Below, one piece after another: positions 1 through 12,035 of a DNA stretch of 64,000 nucleotides. Made by a program: the position numbers and the translations under genes. Position 1 is the stretch's first letter; each line of letters opens with the position of its first letter. Source of the DNA: Herpetosiphonaceae bacterium (GTDB taxonomy: Bacteria > Chloroflexota > Chloroflexia > Chloroflexales > Kallotenuaceae); contig DASUTC010000090.1 in assembly GCA_036374795.1 (NCBI GenBank), positions 28,093 to 92,092 of the forward strand, written 5' to 3'. Under the pieces are notes generated by a model. The model ran no database searches, had not been told where the DNA came from, and worked only from the letters and a program-made list of their open reading frames with translations.

Positions 1-29
1 ACTGAAAACGCCAGCACTGCGCTGCCTCA

Positions 30-356
30 TTAGTCGCAATTCGGAACACCCAGAAAGCAAGGCAGTTGGTCAAGCAGGATGCTGCCCCACAGCCAGGTGA
101 GGAGGATCACACACGCGCCCCTGAGCACCAGGCTGCGGGGATTGACCATAATGCTCTTTCCCGCCCGTAGGTTGTTTACGATTGGCGTGAGGAGGAGCAT
201 GACGCCTACAGGCAGGAGCCACAATATGCCGAAGAGCATGATCGGAAACGCCTCATGGAAACCGCTCCTGTTAACCAATTCAAGGATCAGGAACGGAAGC
301 ACGAGGATTGCGCCGATGATCGCGGATGACCTGAGGTTGGTAAGGATCGTGTTCAT
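30..356 (-). CDS. Small hypothetical membrane protein
   Basis: A 108-residue protein of unknown function. Three hydrophobic stretches at about residues 10-30, 38-60 and 78-96 suggest an integral membrane protein. The start is placed at 356 because a strong ribosome site (GGTGGAGG) lies 4-5 nt upstream on the minus strand; a longer upstream reading has no such site. It ends in a short Cys-containing tail (LPCFLGVPNCD). The neighbour at 1101 runs in the opposite direction, so this is a divergent single gene as far as the window shows. No family was recognised. Confidence 0.6.
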   Translation of the reverse strand: MNTILTNLRSSAIIGAILVLPFLILELVNRSGFHEAFPIMLFGILWLLPVGVMLLLTPIVNNLRAGKSIMVNPRSLVLRGACVILLTWLWGSILLDQLPCFLGVPNCD

Positions 357-1100
357 ACAACCTCCACCAGGATTCGTCAGAGTCCGTGCTGATCGCAATG
401 GTCAGTGTACCAAACATCATACGCACACGAGCGTCCAACGAGGCGCTGGTGCGCTGGTGACGCGGCAGGCTGCGGGATGAGGAGAGGCTGCTGATGGCCG
501 GGATAGCCTCGTCGGCGTATGGTCGGTTCACCTTCCAGCACAACCCTGTCCTGGTTGAAACACCAGCGCCAGCGCCGATCGGTTTACAGCGCCCCAATCG
601 GGGCTGCCACAGACAGAGCGACCGGGATCGCCGATGACGCTGGGAACGCCCTTCATGCATCACGCCGTTCGAGAGCGGACCGTTTCTCGCTGATTGGGTC
701 ATTCCATCTACAACGTCAGGCCCATCGACGGGGCAGGCGAATGGACTACGTCGCGCATCCGCCCCGATCAGGAAACCCAGGCACCAGGAATGCCGCACGA
801 CACGCCCTGGCGCTCGGAGCCGTCACCATCGGTTCGATTCCTGCCCTCCGCTCAAAGCCGTCACCATTGGCTCGATTCCTGCTATCACCGTGGGCAATGC
901 GGTGCTGGTTGACGGGGCAGGTACGATTGCAGCACAGGCTGGCACGCGGCAAAACCTGCTCCTGGCGAGAACAACGAGCAGGCACGAACATCGACCGGTC
1001 GCGCCCTGGTGTTCGTGGTTTTCTCATCGTCGCTCTCACGTCTTGAGCTGGTTTCGATCCGCGCCTATCGCGCCGCGATGGACGAGAAAAGGAGCACGCC
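357..1100. other. 744-bp stretch without a supported gene
   Basis: Several overlapping reading frames exist on both strands, but none has a convincing start site or a recognisable protein. The only structure I can support is a 38-bp imperfect tandem duplication at 812-887 and a short GCCCC/GGGGC inverted repeat at 591-604. It may be decayed coding sequence; I cannot identify a parent gene. Confidence 0.5.
812..887. repeat. 38-bp imperfect tandem repeat, two copies
   Basis: Copy one is 812-849 and copy two 850-887. They share the core AGCCGTCACCAT, then GG, then TCGATTCCTGC, with roughly 31 of 38 positions equal by eye. The TTCGATTC element resembles a tRNA T-loop, but the flanking five-base arms do not pair and no cloverleaf can be drawn. 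Confidence 0.6.
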
Positions 1101-1400
1101 ATGTACGCAGCTCTGCGGTGGTACAACGTCGAGCCTGGCTTGGTCAACGAAATGGCACGTCGCGTCAACGAGGGCTTCGTGCCGATCATCCGCACTGGTC
1201 CGGGATTCGTAGCCTACTACCTCATCAACGCCGGAAACAGCGTCGTCGTGACCGTGAGCGTCTTTGAAGATCGAGCCGGGGCGGAAGCATCGCACGACAT
1301 GGCTGCCGACTGGGTTGCGAGGAATTTAATATCGGTTATCCTTGGCCCGCCCACGATGACGGCGGGTGAGGTGCTGGTGCAGAGCATCGGCGGCCAGTAG
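1101..1400 (+). CDS. ABM-superfamily-like small protein
   Basis: A 99-residue protein whose pattern fits the dimeric alpha/beta-barrel (ABM/EthD-like) fold. It has an N-terminal beta strand (MYAALRWYNV), a helix ending in GFVPIIRTGPGFVAYYLI, a strand VVTVSVFED, then a helix AGAEASHDMAADWVARNL. Small ABM proteins act as oxygenases or ligand-binding accessory proteins, and the substrate cannot be read here. The start at 1101 follows an AAAGGAG site 7 nt upstream. It stands alone, with the respiratory operon starting more than 200 bp downstream. The family call rests on fold pattern, not on catalytic residues. Confidence 0.6.
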   Translation: MYAALRWYNVEPGLVNEMARRVNEGFVPIIRTGPGFVAYYLINAGNSVVVTVSVFEDRAGAEASHDMAADWVARNLISVILGPPTMTAGEVLVQSIGGQ

Positions 1401-1516
1401 CGCGCCGACGTTCGTCACGCCCTGATCGGTGGTGCCGCCATGCTCCGCCAGCCGGTCGCCTGATCGGTGCGCGCGCCTGCCAGACATTGACGACGCACGC
1501 AACCGAGATGATATGA

Positions 1517-1545
1517 TTGACACCTCATCAAGATACGTATAAGAT
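1517..1545 (+). promoter_or_regulatory. Candidate sigma-70 promoter of the act operon
   Basis: TTGACA at 1517-1522 is followed after 17 bp by TAAGAT (1540-1545), or after 15 bp by TATAAG (1538-1543). It lies about 85 bp before actA, in an AT-richer patch of otherwise GC-rich sequence. No other promoter-like pair was seen between 1401 and 1629. Confidence 0.5.
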
Positions 1546-1629
1546 GGATAGCGTCGGTTTTGTCGGCATATAACACACCGCCGCAATTGCGTCCCAGACA
1601 TCGCCTTGAAAACGCGGTAAGGGGGCGCA

Positions 1630-2285
1630 ATGTCTCAAGTCTTCCATCCTGCCGCCAATACCATCGCCAAAGTCAGTATCATCGGCGGTATCGCATTCCT
1701 GGCCGGCCTCGCCTGGTTCGCCGGAACGTACACCCGATCGCCGTATCGAACTGCCGTCACGACGCATGTTGAGCAGCCCGTGCCCTTCAGCCACCAGACC
1801 CACGTCGGGGGCGACGGGATTAGCTGCTTCTACTGTCACACCTCGGTAGAAACGTCATCCTCCGCTGGCATTCCCCCAACCGAAACCTGCATGACCTGCC
1901 ACTCGCAGATCTGGGCCGACGCGCCCATGCTCCAGCCGGTGCGCGATAGCTTCCAGACCGGCCAGCCGATCGAGTGGAACCGGGTCCACGATCTGCCTGA
2001 TTTCGTGTACTTCAATCATAGTATCCATGTGCAGAAGGGCGTCGGCTGTGTCACCTGCCACGGGCGGGTTGATCAGATGCCGTTGATGCGCAGGGCACAG
2101 CCCATGACCATGGAGTGGTGCGTCGCGTGCCACCGTGAGCCAGAGCGCTTTATCCGACCGCGCGAGGAGGTGCTCAACATGGAATGGGTACCGGAGGAGG
2201 ATCAGCTTGCCCTCGGACAGAGGCTCGTGCAGGAATATCAGATCAACAAGGCGCAGTTGCTGAACTGTTCTATTTGCCACCGGTG

Positions 2286-2286
<1 letters not shown>
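1630..2286 (+). CDS. actA: Alternative complex III pentahaem cytochrome c subunit ActA
   Basis: Electron-carrying subunit of alternative complex III, the quinol:electron-acceptor oxidoreductase that replaces cytochrome bc1 in many Chloroflexota. The 218-residue protein has one N-terminal membrane anchor (about residues 13-31) and five CxxCH haem sites (CFYCH, CMTCH, CVTCH, CVACH, CSICH), exactly the number known for ActA. The fifth motif sits at the extreme C-terminus, one residue before the stop. The start at 1630 follows AAGGGGGC. The stop overlaps the actB start in TGATG, implying coupled translation. It heads an operon of ACIII, SCO1 and caa3 oxidase genes. Confidence 0.95.
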
Positions 2287-5396
<3,110 letters not shown>

Positions 5397-5416
5397 GAGC
5401 GGAACGGAGAAGCGCG

Positions 5417-6829
5417 ATGGCAACCGAACCTATCCAAGAACCGGGCGACGTGAGACGAGCCGCACCCCTGATCGGTCCGGGCCATACCTACGGATCGATC
5501 ACCGACCATATCAGCTCGATCGTGCTGACCCGGCGCACGCCCATCGCCTGGTTCGTCGGCTTCGCCATCAGCTTTTCCCTGATGATGCTGTTGCTGCTGG
5601 CGATCACCTGGCTACTGGTGCGTGGGCCGGGCATCTGGGGCAATAACATCCCCGTCGCCTGGGCGTTCGATATTCTCAACTTCGTGTGGTGGATCGGCAT
5701 CGGCCACGCCGGAACGCTGATCTCGGCGATCTTGCTGCTGCTGCGCCAGGAGTGGCGCACCTCGATCAATCGGTTCGCCGAGGCGATGACCCTGTTCGCG
5801 GTGTCCTGCGCCGGATTGTATCCCCTGCTGCACACGGGCCGACCCTGGCTGGACTACTGGCTGTTTCCGTATCCGAACACCCTGGCGCTGTGGCCGCAAT
5901 GGCGCAGCCCGCTGCTCTGGGACGTGTTCGCCGTCTCGACCTATGCCACTGTCTCGCTGCTGTTCTGGTACGTCGGGCTGATCCCCGACCTGGCGACGCT
6001 GCGTGATCGGACGCGCAGCCGAGGGGCCAAGATTGTGTATGGCCTGCTCTCGATGGGCTGGCGCGGCTCGGCCAGGCACTGGCAGCGCTACCAGACGGCC
6101 TATCTGCTGCTGGCCGCAATGTCGACGCCGCTGGTGCTGTCGGTGCATACGATCGTCAGCTTTGACTTTGCCGTCGCGATCATCCCCGGCTGGCACGCCA
6201 CATTCTTTCCGCCCTACTTCGTCGCCGGCGCGATCTTTGCCGGCTTCGCGATGGTGCTGACGATCTCGATTCCGCTGCGCCGATTTTATCGGCTGCAAGA
6301 CTTCATCACGATGCGTCACCTGGAGAATATGGCGTGGATCATGCTGGCGACCGGCCTGATCGTCTTTTACAGCTACATGGTCGAGCTGTTCATGGCCTGG
6401 TACAGCGCCAACGAGTTCGAGCAGTACATGCTCTTCAACCGGATCAACGGCCCGTACGGCCCCTACTACTGGGCGCTGATCATCTGCAACGGGCTCGCGC
6501 CGCAGCTCCTCTGGTTCAAGCGCTTCCGCACCAACACGATCGCGCTGTGGATCATCGCCATGTTCGTCAACGTCGGCATGTGGCTGGAGCGCTTTGTGAT
6601 CATCGTCACCAGCCTGCACCGCGATTTCCTCCCGTCGTCGTGGGCGATGTACTCCCCGACGGTCTGGGACTGGTCGATGTTCGTGGGAACGATCGGACTC
6701 TTCTTGACGCTGACCTTCTTGTTCGTGCGGGTGCTGCCGGTGATCTCGATCTTTGAGATGCGCGAGCTGCTCACCGAAACAGAAGAGCGCGCGGAGCGGC
6801 AAAAGCTCATGCCTGAGCAGGCACATTGA
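5417..6829 (+). CDS. actC: Alternative complex III NrfD-like membrane subunit ActC
   Basis: Quinol-interacting integral membrane subunit of the NrfD/PsrC family. About 470 residues form roughly ten hydrophobic helices, starting with ISFSLMMLLLLAITWLLV. Features typical of ActC are the N-terminal VLTRRTPIAWFVGF region, an early WWIGIGHAGTLISAILLLLRQ helix, and the late ENMAWIMLATGLIVFYSYM helix. In ACIII, ActC and ActF form a pseudo-symmetric membrane pair, and ActC is the likely quinol-oxidation site. The start at 5417 follows GGAGAAG 6 nt upstream. The gap to actB is about 20 bp. Confidence 0.93.
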   Translation: MATEPIQEPGDVRRAAPLIGPGHTYGSITDHISSIVLTRRTPIAWFVGFAISFSLMMLLLLAITWLLVRGPGIWGNNIPVAWAFDILNFVWWIGIGHAGTLISAILLLLRQEWRTSINRFAEAMTLFAVSCAGLYPLLHTGRPWLDYWLFPYPNTLALWPQWRSPLLWDVFAVSTYATVSLLFWYVGLIPDLATLRDRTRSRGAKIVYGLLSMGWRGSARHWQRYQTAYLLLAAMSTPLVLSVHTIVSFDFAVAIIPGWHATFFPPYFVAGAIFAGFAMVLTISIPLRRFYRLQDFITMRHLENMAWIMLATGLIVFYSYMVELFMAWYSANEFEQYMLFNRINGPYGPYYWALIICNGLAPQLLWFKRFRTNTIALWIIAMFVNVGMWLERFVIIVTSLHRDFLPSSWAMYSPTVWDWSMFVGTIGLFLTLTFLFVRVLPVISIFEMRELLTETEERAERQKLMPEQAH

Positions 6830-6845
6830 GGAGTGAGGTCCGGCT

Positions 6846-7388
6846 ATGGCGAAGCGCAAGCCTTCTCTCTACGGCATGGTGGCCGTCTTCGACCATCCTG
6901 AGGAGCTGCTGACGGCAGCGGAGCGAGCCTATGCGGCAGGATACCGGCGCATGGATGCCTATACGCCGTTTCCCGTGCATGGGTTGCCTGAGGTCCTGGG
7001 CCACCGTGGTGTTCGCCTGCCGTGGATCGTCTTGATCGGCGGTATTCTGGGCGCGCTCGTCGGGTTTTTCATGCAATATTACTCGGCGACGATCAGCTAT
7101 CCGCTCAATATCGGCGGTCGTCCGTATAATAGCTGGCCGCAGTTCATCCCCGTGACCTTTGAGCTGACGATCCTGTTTGGCGCGCTTGCGGCAGTAGTCG
7201 GGATGCTCGGCCTCAACGGCCTGCCGGAGCCGTATCACCCGCTCTTCAACGTGCCAAGCTTCGAGCTGGCGTCGCGAACCCATTTCTTTCTGTGCATCGA
7301 AGCTACCGATCCCAAGTTCGATCGCAGCGCGACCAGACAATTTCTTGAGAGTCTGGAGCCTCACGAGGTATCCGAGGTTGAACCGTGA
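6846..7388 (+). CDS. actD: Alternative complex III membrane subunit ActD (DUF3341)
   Basis: Small ACIII subunit of 180 residues. The N-terminal half is soluble with the family pattern [18 protein letters not shown], then [24 protein letters not shown]. Two transmembrane helices follow (about residues 60-80 and 100-123) and the end is soluble ([26 protein letters not shown]). The order and length match the DUF3341 proteins always found between actC and actE. The start follows GAGTGAGG. The family's exact role in the complex is structural as far as is known. Confidence 0.92.
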   Translation: MAKRKPSLYGMVAVFDHPEELLTAAERAYAAGYRRMDAYTPFPVHGLPEVLGHRGVRLPWIVLIGGILGALVGFFMQYYSATISYPLNIGGRPYNSWPQFIPVTFELTILFGALAAVVGMLGLNGLPEPYHPLFNVPSFELASRTHFFLCIEATDPKFDRSATRQFLESLEPHEVSEVEP

Positions 7389-7448
7389 GCTGGCAGGCTG
7401 CCGGAAGGGACCGGTGCGGCTCCTGCCCGGCAGCGTCGAGGACAAGCT

Positions 7449-8063
7449 ATGACGGCTATCAGGCGATCTTCACGCTTCAGGCTGCGATCTCGGAGGCTCC
7501 TCGGAGCCGGGTGGATCACGCTGTGCCTGCTCTTCATGGTCGGGTGCGGCATGAATATGCGCGATCAATATCGCTACGAGCCGTATGAGCGCAGCACGTT
7601 CTTCGCGGATCGACAATCCTCGCGCCAGCCGGTGGCTAATACGGTCGCGCGCGGCCAGCTTCGGCCCGACGCGCAGCTTACCACCGGCAAGGACGGCGAT
7701 CAGCTAGTCAACGAACTGCCGTTTCCGGCGACTCGTGAGGTGCTGGAGCGCGGCCAGCAGCGCTACAACGTCTTCTGCGCGCCGTGTCATGGTCTGTCGG
7801 GCAACGGCAACGGCGTGGTTGTGCAGCGTGGCTTTCCGGCTCCGCCATCCTTGCACCAGGATCGCCTGCGCGATGCTCCGGTCGGCCACTACTTCGACGT
7901 GATCACCAACGGCTTTGGCCGGATGTATCCCTACGACTACCGCATTCCGGTGGAGGATCGCTGGGCGATCGTCGCCTATATTCGCGCGCTGCAACTGAGC
8001 CAGAACGCGCAGATCGAGGATGTGCCGCCGGAGGAACGCCAACAGCTACAGGGAGCGCCATGA
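7449..8063 (+). CDS. actE: Alternative complex III monohaem cytochrome c lipoprotein ActE
   Basis: Monohaem cytochrome c subunit, 204 residues. An Arg-rich start leads into a hydrophobic segment and a lipobox-like LFMVGCG, so the mature protein is probably lipid-anchored outside the membrane. A single haem site CAPCHG sits at about residue 110 and a likely axial Met lies in GRMYPYDYRI. ActE passes electrons from ActA towards the oxidase. The last four bases overlap the actF start (ATGA), a sign of translational coupling. A 60-bp gap with no clear structure separates it from actD. Confidence 0.92.
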   Translation: MTAIRRSSRFRLRSRRLLGAGWITLCLLFMVGCGMNMRDQYRYEPYERSTFFADRQSSRQPVANTVARGQLRPDAQLTTGKDGDQLVNELPFPATREVLERGQQRYNVFCAPCHGLSGNGNGVVVQRGFPAPPSLHQDRLRDAPVGHYFDVITNGFGRMYPYDYRIPVEDRWAIVAYIRALQLSQNAQIEDVPPEERQQLQGAP

Positions 8064-9232
8064 TGGACCAGCCTGACATGCTGCGACCGCCGCTGGATCG
8101 GATTCAGCGGGGCGCACTGATCGCCGGTGTGATCGGCGTGGCGCTCTGCCTGCTGGGCGCCTTCCTCAGCCCGGCGCAGTTCTTCCAGTCCTACCTCTTC
8201 GCCTATCTATTCTGGGCTGGCCTTGCGCTCGGCTGCTTCTCGGTGCTGCTGCTTCAGCATGTCTCAGGCGGCGGCTGGGGCCTGCTGATCCGCCGCCTGC
8301 TTGAGGCGGGCGCGCGCACGCTGCCGCTGATGCTGCTCCTGTTCGTGCCGCTCGTCTTCGGCATGCAGCAGGTGTACGAGTGGGCGCGGCCTGAGGTGCT
8401 TGAGCGCGATGCGGTGCTGCGGCAAAAGAGCGTGTATCTGAACGTTCCCTTCTTTCTGATCCGCACGGCGATCTACTTCGGCGTGTGGATCGCGCTGCTG
8501 GCCGTCTGGAACCGGTGGTCGTCCGAGCAGGATCGGACGGGCAATCCCGCGCTGGATGATCGGCTGAAAATGCTGAGCCGGTTCGGGCTGCTGGTGTACT
8601 TCATCACGATGACCTTCGCGGCCTTCGACTGGGGCATGTCGCTTGAGCCGCACTGGTTTTCGACGATGTACGGCATCATCTTTGTCATCGGGCAGGGGCT
8701 GCTGACCTTCGCGTTTATGATCATGGTCGTGGCGCTCTTCGGCGACCGCAGGCCGCTTGCGGATCTGGTGACGCCGCAGCGCTTCAACGACCTGGGCAAC
8801 CTGCTGCTGGCGTTTACGATGCTGTGGGCGTATGTGTCGTTCTCGCAGTATCTGATCGCCTGGTCGGGGAACTTGCCGGAGGAGGTGCCGTGGTTTCTCC
8901 GCCGTCAGTCGGGCGGCTGGGAGTGGATTGCTCTGGCGCTGATCGTGTTTCAGTTCGTGCTCCCGTTTCTGCTGCTGCTCTCCCGCCAGAACAAGCGCCG
9001 GATTCGCGTGCTGGGGCGCGTCGCGGCCTTGATCTTCGTGATGCATCTGATCGAGGTCTTCTGGCTGATCGTTCCGGCGTTTCATCAGTCGGGGCTGAGC
9101 ATTCACTGGCTGGATCTGGCGGCGATCCTTGGCATCGGCGGTCTGTGGCTGGCCGTCTTCGTGTGGCAGCTCAAGGGGCGTCCAATCATTCCGGCGCATG
9201 ACGTCCGTCTGCGCGAGGCAGCGCATCATTAG
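8060..9232 (+). CDS. actF: Alternative complex III membrane subunit ActF
   Basis: Second NrfD-like membrane subunit, 390 residues with about ten hydrophobic helices. It belongs to the family often annotated as quinol:cytochrome c oxidoreductase quinone-binding subunit 2. Landmarks include LAYLFWAGLALGCFSVLLLQ-like first helices and TFAAFDWGMSLEPHWFSTMY, the motif typical of ActF. The start is the ATGATG at 8060, overlapping actE; the same frame is open far upstream into actE but those starts are implausible. It closes the six-subunit act set, and the next gene follows after 38 bp. Confidence 0.92.
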   Translation: MMDQPDMLRPPLDRIQRGALIAGVIGVALCLLGAFLSPAQFFQSYLFAYLFWAGLALGCFSVLLLQHVSGGGWGLLIRRLLEAGARTLPLMLLLFVPLVFGMQQVYEWARPEVLERDAVLRQKSVYLNVPFFLIRTAIYFGVWIALLAVWNRWSSEQDRTGNPALDDRLKMLSRFGLLVYFITMTFAAFDWGMSLEPHWFSTMYGIIFVIGQGLLTFAFMIMVVALFGDRRPLADLVTPQRFNDLGNLLLAFTMLWAYVSFSQYLIAWSGNLPEEVPWFLRRQSGGWEWIALALIVFQFVLPFLLLLSRQNKRRIRVLGRVAALIFVMHLIEVFWLIVPAFHQSGLSIHWLDLAAILGIGGLWLAVFVWQLKGRPIIPAHDVRLREAAHH

Positions 9233-9270
9233 CGCCGCCGCAGCCGGCGGGCGCGTGTGGTAGGCGTCAT

Positions 9271-9918
9271 ATGAAGCTGAAGGTTCGCGAGATTATACGG
9301 TTCGTCATCGGCCTACTTGTCTTCCTTGGCATAGGTCGTCTGGTCAACAAGCAGCCGAACAGGCAAGAAGCGAGGCCACCCGTGGATCAACCAGGACAAC
9401 AGACCGTCGTGGACGAGCCGCACCATGTCGATCATGAGTTTCGGGATGCGACGCCCGCAGGGATCACCATGGTCGGGATCGGCATGCTCGTCATGCTCGT
9501 TGTCACCTACCTGATCGTGTGGGGCCTGTTCAGCTACTTGAGCGCGCGTCGGGCGCAGGCGGATCAAGCGCCGCCGCTGCTGGCGACCACGCCGCAGGCC
9601 GCCCAGGGACCGCGCCTTCAGGTCGATCCGTCCCAGGATCTTCAGCAGGCGACCGCCGCCGAGCACGAGCTGCTGACCACGTACGGATGGGTCGATCGTG
9701 CGACCGGAGTCGTCAGAATCCCGATCGACCGCGCGCTGGAGATGATGGCGCAGCCCGGTCGCATCCCGGCCAGGCCAGACGGCACCGTACCGTTCGTCAT
9801 CGAAGAGGGCCATGAGCTGGAAAGCGAAGGGGGCCAGGAGGCGGAGGGCACGCCGGAGCCAGCGCTGGAAGCAACCGTGGAGCCGGAGGTCGAGGCAACA
9901 GCGGAGCCAACGAGGTGA
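9271..9918 (+). CDS. Small membrane protein of the ACIII/SCO1/caa3 operon
   Basis: A 215-residue protein with two hydrophobic segments (about residues 8-22 and 66-91) and a conserved-looking soluble stretch LLTTYGWVDRATGVVRIPID. Proteins with this YGWVD...VRIPID pattern recur next to SCO1 and oxidase genes; I recognise the pattern but know of no assigned function. The C-terminal 40 residues are Glu/Pro/Thr-rich low complexity, echoing the tail of CoxB downstream. Its position between actF and SCO1 suggests a role in assembly or attachment of the ACIII-oxidase system. Its stop touches the SCO1 start. Confidence 0.75.
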   Translation: MKLKVREIIRFVIGLLVFLGIGRLVNKQPNRQEARPPVDQPGQQTVVDEPHHVDHEFRDATPAGITMVGIGMLVMLVVTYLIVWGLFSYLSARRAQADQAPPLLATTPQAAQGPRLQVDPSQDLQQATAAEHELLTTYGWVDRATGVVRIPIDRALEMMAQPGRIPARPDGTVPFVIEEGHELESEGGQEAEGTPEPALEATVEPEVEATAEPTR

Positions 9919-10808
9919 TGCGCCGGAATGGAACAATCGGCAGCGCGGATCGCCGCGCGCGGATCGGCGGGCGGAGCGTCTGGACGCGCCGCGCCGCGCT
10001 GGTGGTCATGCCGCTGCTGCTGCTCGTCGCGCTGGCTAGCCCGGCGCGGGCCGACCCTGGCCGACCCGAAGATCTGCTGGCTGCGGCGGCCTTCGACCAG
10101 CAGGTCGGCGCGCAGGTGCCGCTCGATCTCGCGTTTCGGGATGAGATGGGACGCTCGACTCAGCTTGGCCGCTACCTTGGCGCGCGGCCCACAATCCTGG
10201 TGCTGGCCTACTACGAGTGCCCGAATCTGTGCGGCGTGGTGCTCAACGAGCTGGCTGCCAACCTGCGCCGCCTTTCGCTGCGGATCGGCCAGCACTTCGA
10301 CGTGGTGACGGTCAGCATCGATCCGCGCGAAACGCCGATGCTCGCGGCGGCCAAGAAGCAGGCGCTCCTCCAGCACCACGGCCTGGCGCGCACCGCCGAC
10401 GGCTGGCATTTTCTCACCGGCACCCACGAGGCGATCGATCGTCTGGCGCAGACCGTCGGTTTCCGCTACGCCTACGATCCCCGGCAGGATCAGTACTCGC
10501 ATCCGGGCGGCCTGCTGGTTCTGACGCCCCAGGGCAAGATCGCCCGGTACCTGTATGGGTTGCAGTATTCCTTGACCGATCTGCGGCTCAGTCTGGTAGA
10601 GGCATCCGCCGGTAAGATCGGCTCGCCGATCGACAAGGTGCTGCTGCGGTGCTATCGCTACGACCCGACCACCGGAACGTATCAGGTCGTCGTGCTGAGC
10701 GTCGTGCGCCTGGCGAGCCTCGCGATGCTGCTGGTGGTCGGCGGCTTTGTTGCCGTGCTGGTCCGCCGTGAGCGGCGGGTGAAGGTGCGGGCCGTGCCCG
10801 GAGGATAG
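9918..10808 (+). CDS. SCO1/SenC copper chaperone
   Basis: Membrane-tethered thioredoxin-fold protein that delivers copper to the CuA site of cytochrome oxidase. The 296-residue protein has an N-terminal signal/anchor (about 25-46). It carries the metal-binding CPNLC motif (Cys101, Cys105) and the distal His195 in QYSHPGG, the three ligands expected of SCO proteins. A second hydrophobic helix near residues 262-285 gives it a C-terminal anchor as well. The start is ATG at 9918, overlapping the previous stop in TGATG; a GTG three bases earlier is an alternative. It sits directly upstream of coxB, its likely client. Confidence 0.93.
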   Translation: MRRNGTIGSADRRARIGGRSVWTRRAALVVMPLLLLVALASPARADPGRPEDLLAAAAFDQQVGAQVPLDLAFRDEMGRSTQLGRYLGARPTILVLAYYECPNLCGVVLNELAANLRRLSLRIGQHFDVVTVSIDPRETPMLAAAKKQALLQHHGLARTADGWHFLTGTHEAIDRLAQTVGFRYAYDPRQDQYSHPGGLLVLTPQGKIARYLYGLQYSLTDLRLSLVEASAGKIGSPIDKVLLRCYRYDPTTGTYQVVVLSVVRLASLAMLLVVGGFVAVLVRRERRVKVRAVPGG

Positions 10809-10976
10809 CGGCTCGCGGAGCGCAGATCGCGGCGCGCGCCTCTCGCGCGGTGCTCGTCGATTGGCTATCCGGTACCAGGCCGTGTTTCGGTGTCGATGTT
10901 TGTTGTGCCCTATCAGCAACGGGAGCGCTGGGCGAGTCCCCGGCTCTCAGCCCTGACGGGGAGCGGGTGAGGGAGT
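10809..10976. other. Intergenic stretch before coxB, no gene seen
   Basis: 168 bp between the SCO1 gene and coxB. The last 45 bp contain a G-rich run around 10936-10974 (pattern CCCCGGCTCTCAGCCCTGACGG) that looks like a dispersed intergenic repeat, but only one copy was noticed in this window. No clear promoter was found. Confidence 0.35.
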
Positions 10977-12020
10977 ATGTGGGGATTTCCGCTGTTTCCT
11001 GATCAAGCCTCCACGGTCGCGCCGCAGGTGGATGCCTTATATTTTGTCCTGATCGGGCTCTCCGCCGTGTTCACGCTGCTCGTCGTGGGCCTGCTGGTGT
11101 ACTTCGGCGTCAAATACCGGCGCGGCGCGAGGGCCGACCGATCGCGGCCTGTCTCGCACAACACCAGGTTTGAGCTTGTCCTGCTGACCGTTCCGACGGT
11201 GCTGGCGCTGGCGGTGTATGCCTGGGCGGCGATCCTCTACTTCAACATGCAGCGCGCGCCCGCCAACGCGCTTGAGTTCACGGCCACCGGAAAACAATGG
11301 ATGTGGAAGTTGCAGCACCCGACGGGGCAGCGGGAAATTAACGAGCTGCACATCCCGGTTGGCCGTCCGATCAAGCTCACCATGATCTCACAGGATGTTA
11401 TTCATAGCTTCTACATCCCGGCGTTTCGGATCAAGCAGGACGTGCTGCCGGGACGCTACAGTACGCTCTGGTTTCAGGCCACCAAGCCGGGCGAGTACCA
11501 TCTCTTCTGCACGGAGTATTGCGGCACCGAGCACTCCGAGATGATTGGCCGGGTGGTAGTGATGGAGCCTGCGCAGTACGAGGCCTGGCTGGGCGGCGCG
11601 GAGGTGGCGCAGGCACCGGCACAGGGAGCAGGATCGGCGGCCAGCGCCGGGGAGCAGCAATTTCAGCAGCTCGGCTGCGCAAGCTGTCATCGGCTCGAAG
11701 GCGGCGGGGCCGGGCCGGCGCTGGCCGGCATCTTCGGCCAGGAGGTGCGGCTTCAGGACGGGCAGAGCGTGACCGCCGATGAGAGCTACATCCGCGAGTC
11801 GATCCTGAACCCGAACGCGAAGATCGTCGAGGGCTACCAGCCGGTCATGCCCTCCTTCCAGGGCCAGGTCAGCGAAGAGCAAATCCTGGAGCTGATCAAC
11901 TATATCCGGTCGCTGGGGACGACCGCAGGACCGTTCGAGCCGGAGGAGACGACCGAGCCGGAGGGGACAACCGAGCCGGAGGAGACGACCGAGCCGGCAA
12001 TCACGGCAACGCCCGAATGA
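10977..12020 (+). CDS. coxB: Cytochrome c oxidase subunit II, caa3 type (CuA plus cytochrome c domain)
   Basis: Electron-entry subunit of the terminal oxidase, 347 residues. Two membrane helices (about 22-44 and 67-90) precede the cupredoxin domain with the full CuA ligand set: His143, then CTEYCGTEHSEM with Cys178, Glu180, Cys182, His186 and Met189. A fused monohaem cytochrome c domain follows (CASCH, Cys234-His238, with Met291 a likely axial ligand), which makes this caa3 type. The last 27 residues are a Glu-Pro-Thr tail encoded by an 18-bp tandem repeat. The start at 10977 has GGGAG just upstream. Confidence 0.95.
   Translation: MWGFPLFPDQASTVAPQVDALYFVLIGLSAVFTLLVVGLLVYFGVKYRRGARADRSRPVSHNTRFELVLLTVPTVLALAVYAWAAILYFNMQRAPANALEFTATGKQWMWKLQHPTGQREINELHIPVGRPIKLTMISQDVIHSFYIPAFRIKQDVLPGRYSTLWFQATKPGEYHLFCTEYCGTEHSEMIGRVVVMEPAQYEAWLGGAEVAQAPAQGAGSAASAGEQQFQQLGCASCHRLEGGGAGPALAGIFGQEVRLQDGQSVTADESYIRESILNPNAKIVEGYQPVMPSFQGQVSEEQILELINYIRSLGTTAGPFEPEETTEPEGTTEPEETTEPAITATPE
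11937..11990 (+). repeat. 18-bp tandem repeat, three copies, inside coxB
   Basis: Three in-frame copies of GAGCCGGAGGAGACGACC (11937-11954, 11955-11972 with two changes, 11973-11990) encode EPEETT-EPEGTT-EPEETT. The result is an acidic, Pro/Thr-rich tail at the C-terminus of CoxB, outside the membrane. In-frame short repeats like this can change copy number by slippage. Confidence 0.85.
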
Positions 12021-12035
12021 ATTGGAGGCTGAGGG

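Noticed and set aside
812..887. tRNA gene suggested by TTCGATTC
   Set aside because: The arms next to the loop do not pair, and no acceptor or anticodon stem can be drawn; kept only as a repeat.
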